From Metabacillus_B sp050107715 (GTDB lineage: Bacteria > Bacillota > Bacilli > Bacillales > Bacillaceae): a stretch of DNA of 64,000 nucleotides. The stretch covers positions 310,001-374,000 of the forward strand of contig NZ_JBNILN010000001.1 of the NCBI RefSeq assembly GCF_050107715.1, in the 5' to 3' direction. How positions within the stretch are numbered: the stretch's first letter is position 1; each line of letters starts with the position of its first letter. The notes beneath the pieces were generated by a model. The model did no database searches and was not told the origin of the DNA. It saw nothing but the letters and a program-made list of their open reading frames with translations. This document shows positions 51,741-60,926 of the stretch, piece after piece. Made by a program: the position numbers and the translations under genes.

Positions 51741-52364
51741 TTACGCGTTTTTTATGATGATGGTTTCAAGTGTGTTGGCAACTTCCTGACAGGTGTCAGC
51801 GATTTCCTCCATCGTTTCCAATATCTCTTTATGCTGGATGAGTTTAATCGGATTTTCCCTTTCCACAGCAAATAGATTCTTCACTGAAGTGCGAAGAAGG
51901 TTATCACAATTCGACTCTATTTCTTTTATGCGGATGGAGCGCGCGCGTACAAGCTCCAGCTTGCGTTCGGAAAGCAAGTAGATGGCTTTTGAAATTTCTA
52001 TAACGGCTTCATTCAGCAGGGCGGCAAATTTTCTCATATGATCTGTAGGCTGAGTCACAGAATACATTTCGAATAAAGCTGCAGCCTGCTCAAATCCGTC
52101 GATTACATCATCCAGAATCAAAGCCAGCTGGAGGATGTCTTCACGTTCAATCGGTGTTATGAAGGCTTGGTTTAACTCTTTATTGAGGGTATGAACCAGG
52201 GTATCCCCTTTAGTTTCATAATCCTTCACAGTTTTAAAAAACTCTTTTAAATCATGGGCATTTGAGATTTTATATGTGACGAAGTATTCAGAAGCTGTTT
52301 TCATGTTTTCCGAAATATCAATCAGCATATCTGAAAACTTGTCCTTCTTTTTTGAGAAAACCAT
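51741..52364 (-). CDS. DUF47 Pit accessory protein
   Basis: This 207-residue all-helical protein is of the PhoU-like DUF47 family. Conserved parts are MVFSKKKDKFSDMLIDISEN, LDDVIDGFEQAA and IKEIESNCDNLLR. DUF47 proteins are nearly always paired with PiT transporters and probably regulate them. GGAGGG precedes the ATG. It is first in the two-gene operon. Confidence 0.9.
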   Translation of the reverse strand: MVFSKKKDKFSDMLIDISENMKTASEYFVTYKISNAHDLKEFFKTVKDYETKGDTLVHTLNKELNQAFITPIEREDILQLALILDDVIDGFEQAAALFEMYSVTQPTDHMRKFAALLNEAVIEISKAIYLLSERKLELVRARSIRIKEIESNCDNLLRTSVKNLFAVERENPIKLIQHKEILETMEEIADTCQEVANTLETIIIKNA

Positions 52365-52673
52365 TTCTCGATCCCTCCACGGAGCCAGTTATTTATATCT
52401 ATTAATTTTGCATCCTTAGGCAATAAATAAATTTGCCGAATCACGAAACAGATCCCTTTAACTTTTTTAAACTCGTAATATTAACAATCGTTGGTTTGAA
52501 TATTTATTTTCTCTAAACGATGTTTCCTCTTTTCTCAGGATTAGCAACCCGATAACTTATTATATTTAACCCCTGTCTAATCTATTCTGGTACCGCTAAA
52601 ATGCGTTCTTATTCCCTGTTCATGACAAAAACCCCGGACTGCGCTCGGCGATCCGGGGTTTCGATTTTACTCT
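52365..52673. other. Intergenic region upstream of the phosphate genes
   Basis: A/T-rich, no gene. It contains the malG-side terminator at its right end. I could not make out a convincing PhoP box (TTAACA-like repeats). Confidence 0.55.
52627..52663 (-). terminator. Terminator of the sugar transporter operon
   Basis: AACCCCGGA pairs with TCCGGGGTT, then TTTTTG on the minus strand, 11 bp after the permease gene. Confidence 0.85.
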
Positions 52674-53501
52674 CTATTCTTTCACAGATCCGGATGTGAG
52701 TCCGGAAACAATTCTCCGCTGGAAAAGCAGCACGAGAATGACAAGCGGAATCGTTACGATCACTGTTGCAGCGGAGATCTCACCCCATGGAATCGAGAAC
52801 TGCCCCTGGAACAATGCAATCCCGACGGGGACGGTTTTGTACGCCTGATCGGTGTTGATGGTCAGAGCGAACAGGAACTCGTTCCAGGCTGCGATAAATA
52901 CGAGAATGGCCGTCGTAAACAAGCCTGGTGCAGCCAGAGGGAAAATGACTCTCCAAAACGTCTGCATAATGGTTGCTCCATCCATTTTTGCTGCTTCTTC
53001 CAGTTCAAAAGGAATTTTTCTAAAGAAGGTAACAAGCAGCCAGATGGAAAGCGGTAAAGCAATCGTTGTGTAAGGGATGATCAATCCAAGGTAGGAGTTG
53101 GTCAGCCCTAAATTTTTCAAAATGATATAGATCGGTGATATCGTTGCAATCTGGGGAAACATGGTAACGGATAACACGAGTCCGAGAATGACTGTTTTCC
53201 CTTTGAACTTCAGCCTTGCGATCGCATAGGCGGCAAAGGAAGCGACAAAAACGGTGTAAATTGTTGTGCTGATGGCCACCACAAAGCTATTCCACAAATA
53301 CTTTAAAAACGGAAAATCCACGAATACGGAAACATAGTTTCTAAAGGTTGGATTGTCTGTAAAAGGAGTAAAGGCTTTCTCGCCGAACAATTCCGTTGCC
53401 GGTTTTACGGATGCGAGCAGGATCCATAGAAACGGGAACATGACCACAAATACAAACACCGCCAAAAACACGTAGAAAAGGATACCTGGTTTTTTATTCA
53501 T
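52674..53501 (-). CDS. Sugar ABC transporter permease, MalG type
   Basis: This 275-residue inner permease has six hydrophobic segments. The EAA loop EEAAKMDGATIMQTFWRVIFPLAAPGL (about residues 170-196) docks with the ATPase. Family knowledge places it in the oligosaccharide (CUT1) class. AGGAGGG precedes the ATG, 13 bp after the MalF-type gene. No ATPase is encoded in the cluster, so a shared MsmX-type ATPase is likely. Confidence 0.9.
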   Translation of the reverse strand: MNKKPGILFYVFLAVFVFVVMFPFLWILLASVKPATELFGEKAFTPFTDNPTFRNYVSVFVDFPFLKYLWNSFVVAISTTIYTVFVASFAAYAIARLKFKGKTVILGLVLSVTMFPQIATISPIYIILKNLGLTNSYLGLIIPYTTIALPLSIWLLVTFFRKIPFELEEAAKMDGATIMQTFWRVIFPLAAPGLFTTAILVFIAAWNEFLFALTINTDQAYKTVPVGIALFQGQFSIPWGEISAATVIVTIPLVILVLLFQRRIVSGLTSGSVKE

Positions 53502-53514
53502 CTGTTTTTCCCTC

Positions 53515-54843
53515 CTACTTCCCTGGTCCGTCGTTTAATAAATCTCTTCCGAGGAAACGAATGAATATCATTGAAATAATCGCGACACAGATAAATACTA
53601 TGACGGAAATCGCGGAGCCTTCTCCAAAGTTCTGCTGGTTAAACATATACTTGTAGGCAAGCAATGAAATTGTTTCAGTGGAGTTCGCCGGTCCTCCCCC
53701 GGTCAGAACGAAAATCAAGTCGAATACCCGGAATGCATCCAGCGTACGGAACAGCAGGGCAACGAGAAGACTTGATTTAAGCAAAGGGAGCGTGATGCTC
53801 GTAAACTGCTTCCATTTAGATGCTCCGTCAATCGATGCTGCTTCATACAGCGAGCCTGGAATCGTCTGCAATCCTGCGAGGAGCAGCAATGCCATGTAAG
53901 GTGTCGTTTTCCACACGTCCGTAAAAATGACCGAAAACATGGCGCCTGTATTCGTTGTAAGCAGGTAGGCCATTTTATCCACTAATCCGACTTCTTCAAA
54001 GATTTTCGCGATGATCCCGTTTTGACCATCGTACAGGAATTTCCACATCAGGGCTGATACAGCGGTTGGGATCGCCCACGGAATCAAAATCGTTGCCCGG
54101 ATGAGTCCTCTTCCGAAGAAGGCTTTGTTGATTAAAAGAGCAATCGCAAGACCGATGACCAGCTCAAACCCGACAGAGACGATGGTAAATACCATTGTAT
54201 TGCTAAGGGCTTTCCACATTCTTGCATCGGTTAGATTATCGGCGTAATGCTGAAACCCGATAAAATTCGGCTGCCGGATTGGATCCTTCAGTCCATTCGC
54301 AAGTCCAGTAATCGTTTTTTCATCTTCCAGTTCAAGGTTTTTCAGCGTTTCTTCCGCTTCCTTGGACTCTTTGAGAATGTCCTTGGCTAGCGCTTCATCT
54401 ATCTTAACAACTGCTGTATCTTCCTCTACTTTTTCAAAGTTCATCAATTTGTCGTTCACAAGGTCATAGTTCTTTTTAATATCCGGATTATCCTGCAGCC
54501 GCTTGTCCAGCGCAGTCAAATCCTCCTTGACAGCCGTCAGCTCTTCCTGGGGATTCGCCCCGATTTCCTTATCGATCCCGCTGATCAGAAAAGGATACGT
54601 ATCCAAATATCTTGAGAGATCGATTTCATAGCTTAAGTGAGTTTCGGATTTAGCCGGATCACTGAGCTTTAAGTCAAACATACTGTAATAGAATGATTGC
54701 AATACAGGCCAGATGGCAATGGCCAGAATGAGAATCAGCGATGGCGCGATCAGCGTATACGCTACAAGCCGTTCGGGATTTTTTTTCTTCCTGTGCTTCG
54801 GTTTTTTAGGTGCATGGGCAGAAGTCGATGTTTTCGTTTCCAT
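53515..54843 (-). CDS. Sugar ABC transporter permease, MalF type with large insert
   Basis: This 442-residue permease has a Lys-rich cytoplasmic N terminus, then TM1 (about 28-50), then about 140 mostly charged, helical residues outside the membrane (ISGIDKEIGANPQEELTA onward, with KESKEAEETLKNLELEDEKT), then five further helices. The EAA loop is EAASIDGASKWKQFTSITLPL. The insert resembles the P2 loop position of E. coli MalF but its sequence is not similar as far as I can see. AAGGGAG precedes the ATG. Confidence 0.88.
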   Translation of the reverse strand: METKTSTSAHAPKKPKHRKKKNPERLVAYTLIAPSLILILAIAIWPVLQSFYYSMFDLKLSDPAKSETHLSYEIDLSRYLDTYPFLISGIDKEIGANPQEELTAVKEDLTALDKRLQDNPDIKKNYDLVNDKLMNFEKVEEDTAVVKIDEALAKDILKESKEAEETLKNLELEDEKTITGLANGLKDPIRQPNFIGFQHYADNLTDARMWKALSNTMVFTIVSVGFELVIGLAIALLINKAFFGRGLIRATILIPWAIPTAVSALMWKFLYDGQNGIIAKIFEEVGLVDKMAYLLTTNTGAMFSVIFTDVWKTTPYMALLLLAGLQTIPGSLYEAASIDGASKWKQFTSITLPLLKSSLLVALLFRTLDAFRVFDLIFVLTGGGPANSTETISLLAYKYMFNQQNFGEGSAISVIVFICVAIISMIFIRFLGRDLLNDGPGK

Positions 54844-54927
54844 TCTCTCACTCCCTTATGGTAGATCCGGCGGCCGTACAGCCATAATGTCAATCAGCAG
54901 TGCTGCTCTCGATCTGCTGTCTTAGAT

Positions 54928-54965
54928 AAAAAGCGCCATTGCCCTTCATACAGGGCAAAGGCGCG
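54928..54965 (-). terminator. Intra-operon hairpin after the binding-protein gene
   Basis: GCGCCTTTGCCC pairs with GGGCAATGGCGC, then TTTTTATC. Placed between the binding protein and permease genes, it probably lowers permease expression relative to the binding protein. Confidence 0.8.
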
Positions 54966-54983
54966 CCTCAAATCCATTAAACG

Positions 54984-56288
54984 TTATTTTACTTGACCTT
55001 TCATATCTGTTTCCATTTTTTGGGCAGCTTCCTCCACCGTCATGTCGCCTGCGATTGCCTTGGAAACGTTGATCTGAATGATTTCAGAGATTTCCTGGTA
55101 GTTAGCTGCAACCGGACGCGGTACTGCCGCCATTAAGCCTTCTTGGAAATTTTTATCTCCAAATGTAGGATTTGCTTCAAGCACTTCTTTATCTTCAAAA
55201 AGCTTGTTGATGGTTGGAGCGTGTCCGCCATGGATGGCATCGATTTTTTGTCCTTCTTCTCCTGCCATAAACTTAAGGAATTCCCAAGCTTCTTTCGGAT
55301 GCTCAGAGTTTTTGTTGATTCCTGCCTGCCAGCCGCCAAGTGCTGCTGCAGAGCCTTTATCCCCTGACGGAAGCGGAGCAATTGCTACTTTACCGGCGAT
55401 TTTTGACTTTTCCTCATCGTTGGCACTTGCGTACTCATATGGCCAGTTGCGCAGGAACGCGGTTTGGCCTTCAATGAACGCCTGGTCGGATTCAATCTCT
55501 GTAAATGTAGTCAGGTTCTCCGGTACAAAGTCAGATTTCGCAACTTCTACTAGTTTGGAAAGACCTTTAATGGTTTCAGGGCTGTTAACGACGACTTCGT
55601 TCTTTTCGTTAATAAATTCTCCCCCGTAAGCTGCCACGAATTCGATTGCGTTACAAACAAGTCCTTCATATTGCTTCGCCTGCATCACATAACCGAATTT
55701 CGTTCCGCCCTCGCCCTTTTTAGCGGCTGCCTGCTCGATCAGCTCATCCCATGTTTCAGGAACTTCTTCTTCACTCACAAGATCCGTGCGGTAAAACAAG
55801 AGTCCTGCATCAACGAATTTAGGAAGCGCCCACTGCTTGCCGTTGAATTGAGAGGCAGCAAGTGCTCCTTCGTTGTACTCGCTCAAGTCAATTCCATCCT
55901 GCTGGATGTAGCGGTCCAGCGGAAGAACGTAATCGGCTTGTGCAAACTCAGCCGGCCAGACTACATCCATATCAAACACGTCAATTTCAGAGGAGTTTGC
56001 ATTGAATGCGGTTACATAAGCATCATGCTGGGCTCCTGAATCAGCTGGCATTTCACGGAATTCAACATCAATATTTGGATGTTTCTTTTCAAATGCTTCA
56101 ACCATCTTCGTGGTACCTTGTGTAACATCCTTACCCCGGGCATACGTAATGGTTACTTTTTCGCCTTTGCTGCCTTCTTTTTCTTTTGAATCCGATTCAC
56201 CTGAAGATTGATTAGAGGCACAGCCTGTTAATGCCAGTGAAAGAGTAAGGGCTGCAGCAGCAGCAAAACGTGTCTTTTTCATTTTCAT
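54984..56288 (-). CDS. Sugar-binding lipoprotein of the ABC transporter
   Basis: This 434-residue extracellular lipoprotein has a lipobox SLALTGC (Cys near 23), then an acidic linker. The solute-binding domain has VTITYARGKDVTQGTTKMVEAFEKKHPNI and the DVFDMDVVWPAEFA stretch seen in trehalose/maltose-binding relatives, plus WALPKFVDAGLLFYR and GGWQAGINKNSEHPKEAWEFLKF. The sugar is therefore likely an alpha-glucoside, but this is inference. The ATG at 56288 is eight bases from GGGG; one two codons earlier is closer. Confidence 0.88.
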   Translation of the reverse strand: MKMKKTRFAAAAALTLSLALTGCASNQSSGESDSKEKEGSKGEKVTITYARGKDVTQGTTKMVEAFEKKHPNIDVEFREMPADSGAQHDAYVTAFNANSSEIDVFDMDVVWPAEFAQADYVLPLDRYIQQDGIDLSEYNEGALAASQFNGKQWALPKFVDAGLLFYRTDLVSEEEVPETWDELIEQAAAKKGEGGTKFGYVMQAKQYEGLVCNAIEFVAAYGGEFINEKNEVVVNSPETIKGLSKLVEVAKSDFVPENLTTFTEIESDQAFIEGQTAFLRNWPYEYASANDEEKSKIAGKVAIAPLPSGDKGSAAALGGWQAGINKNSEHPKEAWEFLKFMAGEEGQKIDAIHGGHAPTINKLFEDKEVLEANPTFGDKNFQEGLMAAVPRPVAANYQEISEIIQINVSKAIAGDMTVEEAAQKMETDMKGQVK

Positions 56289-56399
56289 CTTCATTACCCC
56301 TTTTAATTTTTTTAATAGGATCTTCTTTCGCCGATTCCCCCGTAAGTGTTATTGAGGGGATGAAAACAGATAGTTTGTAAGCCCTTTCATTAATGCGCG

Positions 56400-57392
56400 C
56401 TAGGTAGAAGCTCTTTCCACAATTTCAAGCTGGAGAGGATTTTCCGGAAGATCAGGGGCCTCTTCAGGGGGCAGCAGGAGATTCAGCAGCAGCTTCATAG
56501 CCCTTTCCCCTATTTCATAAGAGGGCTGGCGGATGGTTGTCAGCTGCGGAAGCGTCATTTCCGCGATCGGCTGGTCATCAAAACCGATAACCGCCAAATC
56601 CTCCGGAACTCTGAATCCCAGCTGTTTGGCCTCGTAAACAATCCCGGCCGCGACCTGATCACTCCCTGTGAAAATTGCGCTTGGACGATCTGCCATCGCC
56701 GCGATTCTTCTCATCACTTCTTTGCCGTCATGGTAATCCGCCGCTATCCTGAACGCCCATTCATCATGAGCCGGAAGATGGAACTCCTCCATGGCAAGCC
56801 TGTATCCCGCTTCCCTTGCTTTTGAAATAAAGCTGTGGAAGCTCCCTTGGCAAAACGCAATTTTTTTATGGCCTTTTTCAATCAGATGCCTTGTCCCTAT
56901 ATAGCCTCCGTAAACTTGATCAAGACGGACATTTGGAGTTTTTGATGCATGGTCATACTCATTGCACATGACAACCGGTCCGTATGATGCATAATCCTGA
57001 ATAGACTCCCAGGGGTTTTCAAGAGAAGTAAGAATAATTCCATCCACTTGCTTAGACTTTACTAGATTAAAAAACTTCATCTCTGTCTTTTGGTCATATC
57101 TGGTCTGGCATACCAGCAGCCGGAACCCGTTCTCAGTTGCCACTGTATCAATACCCTCGAGCAAATACGAAAAAAATGGATTCGTGAGCATTGGAATAAA
57201 TACAGCAACGGTATCCGTCTTTTGGCTTCTCAGATTTTGAGCAGAAGAGTTTGGATAGTAATTCAGCTTCTTCATCGCTTCCTCTACTAATCTCTTCTTC
57301 TCATCCGACACATAGGGATAATTATTCATAACCCTTGATACGGTTGACCGTGATAATCCTGCAAGATTTGCAACATCCGTAATAGTTGCCAA
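56400..57392 (-). CDS. LacI-family transcriptional regulator
   Basis: This 330-residue regulator starts MATITDVANLAGLSRSTVSRVMN (helix-turn-helix 4-25) and has the hinge helix SAQNLRSQKTD. A periplasmic-binding-like effector domain follows, ending GFDDQPIAEMTLPQLTTIRQPSYEIG. It most likely controls the transporter genes directly downstream (111 bp away). The start is TTG at 57392 with GGGGGA. A cre-like palindrome lies 48 bp upstream. Confidence 0.92.
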   Translation of the reverse strand: MATITDVANLAGLSRSTVSRVMNNYPYVSDEKKRLVEEAMKKLNYYPNSSAQNLRSQKTDTVAVFIPMLTNPFFSYLLEGIDTVATENGFRLLVCQTRYDQKTEMKFFNLVKSKQVDGIILTSLENPWESIQDYASYGPVVMCNEYDHASKTPNVRLDQVYGGYIGTRHLIEKGHKKIAFCQGSFHSFISKAREAGYRLAMEEFHLPAHDEWAFRIAADYHDGKEVMRRIAAMADRPSAIFTGSDQVAAGIVYEAKQLGFRVPEDLAVIGFDDQPIAEMTLPQLTTIRQPSYEIGERAMKLLLNLLLPPEEAPDLPENPLQLEIVERAST

Positions 57393-57439
57393 TCGAGATC
57401 CCCCTTATCCATTCCCCCCTTGTTTCTGAAATCGATCTT

Positions 57440-57453
57440 TGAAATCGTTTTCA
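57440..57453. promoter_or_regulatory. cre or LacI-type operator upstream of the regulator gene
   Basis: TGAAATCGTTTTCA fits the CcpA consensus TGWNANCGNTNWCA and is embedded in a wider palindrome TTTGAAA/TTTCAAA. It may serve CcpA or the LacI protein itself; sequence alone cannot decide. Confidence 0.65.
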
Positions 57454-57608
57454 AAAAAATTGTATATGAAACTTCAGAAAATTACAATACAAAATTCGGG
57501 AATTTCCCAAGAATTTTATCAAGATTAGCACAAAAGCTGGATGGGTCGGCACCATCCTGCTTTGAAACTTGAAATCGGCGGGGTCTGACCCCACTTTCAC
57601 TACAGGAT

Positions 57609-57833
57609 GAAAGCTCCGGCACTCTTCCCTTGAACCTCTGGCGGACAGCGGATGGCGGAGTCATGTCTCTGTCCCCCGCTGCGGTGAAGCAGCAGGGGAC
57701 AGGCACCGTGCCTGGCCCCAATTTCGCTAATGTGTGAAAGCTCCTGCACCTCATTCGCAGCGCCTTGTTACACAAGGCCTTGCCAATCGCTGCCTCTGTC
57801 CCTCACCCCTTTACAGCACGAAAGCTCCGGCAC
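57609..57833. repeat. Intergenic repeat cluster 2 (AAAGCTCCGGCAC cores)
   Basis: Three cores (one with CCTGC) occur at 57610, 57737 and 57821. The last two are 84 bp apart, exactly as in cluster 1, with CCTTGTTACACAAGGC and CTCTGTCCCTCACCCC between. A G/C hairpin GGCACCGTGCC lies at 57702-57712. No gene is present between the regulator promoter and the lipase terminator. Confidence 0.82.
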
Positions 57834-57867
57834 CACCTCCTGAACCCCTTTATCAAAAACATCCGAC

Positions 57868-57919
57868 AAAAAAAGACTGGCTCCTATAGAGGAAGCACTT
57901 TCCTCATGGGCCAGTCTCT
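57868..57919 (-). terminator. Terminator of the lipase gene
   Basis: AGACTGGC pairs with GCCAGTCT, with an inner GAGGAAA/CTTCCTC stem, then TTTTTTTG. Confidence 0.85.
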
Positions 57920-57924
57920 AAACT

Positions 57925-58539
57925 TTATTCTCCGCCGCCGTTCAGTCCTTCTTCAATAAGAGGCTGAACTTTGCTGCTGTATAGAAAACCGAAGTGATCA
58001 ATCCCGCTGATTTGGATGTTTTTTGCTCCATCCAGCTTGGATAGTCGGTTGTTTACGATAAAATCTGTTTTGCTGTAGATGGAGGTGTACGAAACCTGTT
58101 CCGGGGCTTCACTCGCTGCAAGGCGATTAGGGGCGCCGAGTGTGACGATGTCTTCCACGTTTTCAGCGCCGTCAAGGTTTGCTGCGTAGTGCAGAGCGTT
58201 CATGCCGCCTGCACTGTGGCCAACAATGTCCACTTTGCTTTTCCCGGTCTCCTGTTTCACTTTTTCAACAAACTCAGCCAGCTGTTTGCCATTCGTTCGA
58301 TTGTTTCCTGTTTTATCCTTCATTTCAATGGCATAGAGCTCGTCCCGGTCCCAGCCGTTTTTCACCAGTCTGTTTTCGATTATTGTGAAGCTATGACCGA
58401 TCCCGCCTGCTCCATGAATAAAAATGACCGGATCGCGTTCCGATGCAGCAGCCTTTGAAGGGGCAGGATTAAGGGCACTTAGAGACAGAATACATGCAGA
58501 TGTGATGCCGAATGTTACGGCCTTCTTCCAGTTTTTCAT
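57925..58539 (-). CDS. Secreted lipase, family I.4 (LipA-like)
   Basis: This 204-residue extracellular lipase has a signal peptide (cleavage after APSKAAA, about residue 32). The minimal alpha/beta hydrolase has HGAGG for the oxyanion hole and triad Ser109 (GHSAGG), Asp159 (SKTDFIV) and His182 (GIDHFGF). B. subtilis LipA has Ala as the first residue of its nucleophile elbow; here it is Gly. AAAGGAGG precedes the ATG at 58539. Monocistronic. Confidence 0.9.
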   Translation of the reverse strand: MKNWKKAVTFGITSACILSLSALNPAPSKAAASERDPVIFIHGAGGIGHSFTIIENRLVKNGWDRDELYAIEMKDKTGNNRTNGKQLAEFVEKVKQETGKSKVDIVGHSAGGMNALHYAANLDGAENVEDIVTLGAPNRLAASEAPEQVSYTSIYSKTDFIVNNRLSKLDGAKNIQISGIDHFGFLYSSKVQPLIEEGLNGGGE

Positions 58540-58659
58540 GGTGTCCTCCTTTTGAATCGTGGGTAATTGCCTGCTTCTATGGTCATACATTATGGACGTC
58601 TGTTCAAGCGGCAATATTTACTAACCCCCGTTCAAGAAAGATCGGACTCCCGGAAAAAG

Positions 58660-60039
58660 CTACGCTGCCCCTGATTGCTTAACGAGCGCGAACTTTTCCC
58701 ATTTCCTGCTTTTCCATCTAAAAAACATAATAACCGCGCGGGTCCATTCATCTGCAGCTATCGCCAGCCAAATTCCCGCGAGTCCCATATCCAGCTGGAA
58801 GACTAAGAAATAGCCAAGAGGCACGCTCATTCCAACCATTGAAATCATTCCCATCCATACCGGGAATTGGGCATCGCCTGCAGCTCTTAATGAATTGATC
58901 AGGACAATGTTCATCGTCCTCCCTGTTTCCAGAACGACACTGAGCAGCAGGACACTTGCACCGAGCTGAATGATCTCTTCGTTATCCGTAAACATCTTCA
59001 TGAGCGGGTAACGAAGCAGGATGACGACTCCAACCATACCCAGTGTAACGACACTGGCCCATTTAACGCTTTTCCATACCTGCCCGTAAGCGGAGTCATT
59101 TTGACCGCCTCCGACAAATCTTCCGACCAATATCGCTGTCCCCATACCGACGGCTATGGCAAAAAGGAATATGAACATCGATAAATTGGTTGCGTATTGC
59201 CTCGCTGCAAGGGAGGAGGCTCCGAGAAACGTCGCATAATACAGGAAAACGATTTGGCATGCCTGGTACATGACTTGTTCAAAGGCTGAGGGAAGGCCTA
59301 TTTTAAATATTTTTAATACATATTCTTTTGAGAATGAAATGTAATCCTGTATTTTAATACGGACGTCCATGATCCTGTACAGGAGCCAGAAAAAGACGGT
59401 CAATGCTGCGAACCGGCTGACAGCAGAAGAAATAGCCGCTCCCTCCACTCCCATTTCCGGAAAACCGAAGGTGCCGAAAATCAGCAAATAGTTACCCGCA
59501 ATGTGAAGCACGTTCATTCCGAGTGAGACGAGCATGGCTTCTTTTGTAAAACCGTGAACTCGGATAATGGCTGCGAGTGAATTGATAATGGCCTGAAGGA
59601 AAATAGCCCCGCCGACTATATGCAAATAATTTTGAGCATTGTTCAGTACATCACCTTGCAGATTGAGAGCCTGGAGCATACTGCTGCTGAAAAAGAGAAA
59701 GCATGCACTAATGATAAGCCCGGCAGCGAGATTGAGCACAACGGCCAAAGCCGATATTTTTGCAGCCTCTTCAAATCTTTTCGAGCCAAGGTATTGTGCG
59801 ACTACAATCGAGGCCCCGTTCCCGATGACCTCCAGGATTAGAATGGCAATGTGCAAATACTGGTTAGCGGCACCGACACCTGCAACAGCATCATCCGAGA
59901 TGGCGCTGAGCATAAAGGTATCCGCGATTCCCATAAGCATAAATAAAAAAACTTCCAGAAAAATCGGCCAAGTCAGGACAAAGAGAGACCATTCCTTCGC
60001 CGGCTTTTTGTTCACTCCTGCATCCTTCTGCAAGTTCAT
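58660..60039 (-). CDS. MATE-family multidrug efflux protein
   Basis: This 459-residue membrane protein has twelve hydrophobic segments in two related halves. The first half starts LTWPIFLEVFLFMLMGIADTFMLS, the MATE pattern with Asp in helix 1. The second half has IGLPSAFEQVMYQACQIVF. It exports cationic compounds in exchange for Na or protons; the substrate is unknown. ATG at 60039 follows GAAGGTGA; a TTG seven codons earlier is less likely. Confidence 0.88.
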   Translation of the reverse strand: MNLQKDAGVNKKPAKEWSLFVLTWPIFLEVFLFMLMGIADTFMLSAISDDAVAGVGAANQYLHIAILILEVIGNGASIVVAQYLGSKRFEEAAKISALAVVLNLAAGLIISACFLFFSSSMLQALNLQGDVLNNAQNYLHIVGGAIFLQAIINSLAAIIRVHGFTKEAMLVSLGMNVLHIAGNYLLIFGTFGFPEMGVEGAAISSAVSRFAALTVFFWLLYRIMDVRIKIQDYISFSKEYVLKIFKIGLPSAFEQVMYQACQIVFLYYATFLGASSLAARQYATNLSMFIFLFAIAVGMGTAILVGRFVGGGQNDSAYGQVWKSVKWASVVTLGMVGVVILLRYPLMKMFTDNEEIIQLGASVLLLSVVLETGRTMNIVLINSLRAAGDAQFPVWMGMISMVGMSVPLGYFLVFQLDMGLAGIWLAIAADEWTRAVIMFFRWKSRKWEKFALVKQSGAA

Positions 60040-60164
60040 GCTGTCACCTTCTTTACCCAATTGGAAATGTTAAACAAACAGTATCGTATCACAGTTTCTT
60101 TCTATCCGGCACTTCTTTTTTATCATTTTTTATTTTTGAAGCGAAGGAATCATGTCTGGTAAGG

Positions 60165-60191
60165 AAAAGACCCGCTGCATGCGGGTCTTTT
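60165..60191 (-). terminator. Bidirectional terminator
   Basis: AAAAGACCCGC and GCGGGTCTTTT form a perfect stem. It ends the broken Ig-domain gene on the minus strand. Confidence 0.85.
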
Positions 60192-60198
60192 AGGCCTG

Positions 60199-60545
60199 TT
60201 ACTTGTATTCAGAAACCTTTATGCTTTTCACGGTTTTATTGCCGCTCTCATCTATTGCTGTTGCAATGATGCTCCAGCCGGTCTTTTGAGGAGGAATCTC
60301 TGCTGCAAATTTCCCTCTTATGTTTACTTGAGCTTTGTATGTTTTTGTTCCGGTGAAAATATAAACAGCTGCACCTGCTTCAGTTCTCCCTTTGACCTGT
60401 CTGTCATTTTTACTGATGCTCTTAAGGGTCAGTTCAGGCGCCATTGTATCAGGTACAAATGGAGCAGTTCCCATTTGGTTAACGGCGACCGTTCCGCTGA
60501 CTTCGTGGCCTGCAAGAATCAGCTGGCGTTTCGTCGGGCAAAGGG
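60199..60545 (-). pseudogene. C-terminal fragment of a choice-of-anchor I type protein with Ig-like domain
   Basis: The frame reads PTKRQLILAGHEVSGTVAV, which looks like the last strand of a choice-of-anchor I (beta-propeller-like) extracellular domain. It then continues as one bacterial Ig-like domain (APELTLKSISKNDRQVKGRT, ending DESGNKTVKSIKVSEYK). There is no ribosome binding site or signal peptide in front. The matching N-terminal end lies directly next door on the opposite strand. I infer a gene broken by inversion and internal deletion. Family naming is from memory of motif patterns and is moderate in certainty. Confidence 0.6.
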
Positions 60546-60547
60546 AG

Positions 60548-60821
60548 GTTCGTAAAGCCATTTGCTGCCGCTGTTTTATTAGGTCCCATGCTTATTCCAT
60601 CTTTCCAATCAGGATCTGCAAGTGAAGACCAAACGTTCCAAAAGACCATTGATATTTCTAAAATTACCGGATACAGCACCGGTGCTTCAGACGAAGAAGG
60701 CGAGATTGGTGAAATTGCAAAATACAGTCCGGACAATCAAAAATTTTACTTAGTAAACGGTAAAACACAAACGGTCGATATTGTAAGCTTAAGCGGTTCT
60801 TATACAGTAATTTGTCATTAA
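60548..60821 (+). pseudogene. N-terminal fragment of the same choice-of-anchor I type gene
   Basis: On the plus strand AAAGGGAGG is followed by a frame whose first codon is GTA rather than a start. The frame reads KPFAAAVLLGPMLIPSFQSG (signal-peptide-like), then ISKITGYSTGASDEEG, EIAKYSPDNQKFYLVNGKTQ and TVDIVSLSG before a stop at 60821. The SPDNQKFYLVNGK pattern is typical of the start of the choice-of-anchor I domain. The central several hundred residues are missing. Confidence 0.6.
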
Positions 60822-60926
60822 GTGTAAGAAGGGAATATGGACATTCAGCCACAAACAGGTTAAAGATTTGTAAACCTTACCAAACAACGAAAAAAAAATG
60901 GAAGCGCCCTCGGCACTCCCAATCTT

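Noticed and set aside
52365..52673. PhoP box upstream of the phosphate transporter pair
   Set aside because: Single TTAACA-like words occur in this A/T-rich DNA, but not as properly spaced direct repeats.
60479..60736. 85-codon minus-strand gene (MSGLYFAISPISPSS...)
   Set aside because: It is antisense to the N-terminal pseudogene fragment, which has the recognisable motifs, and it has no ribosome binding site.
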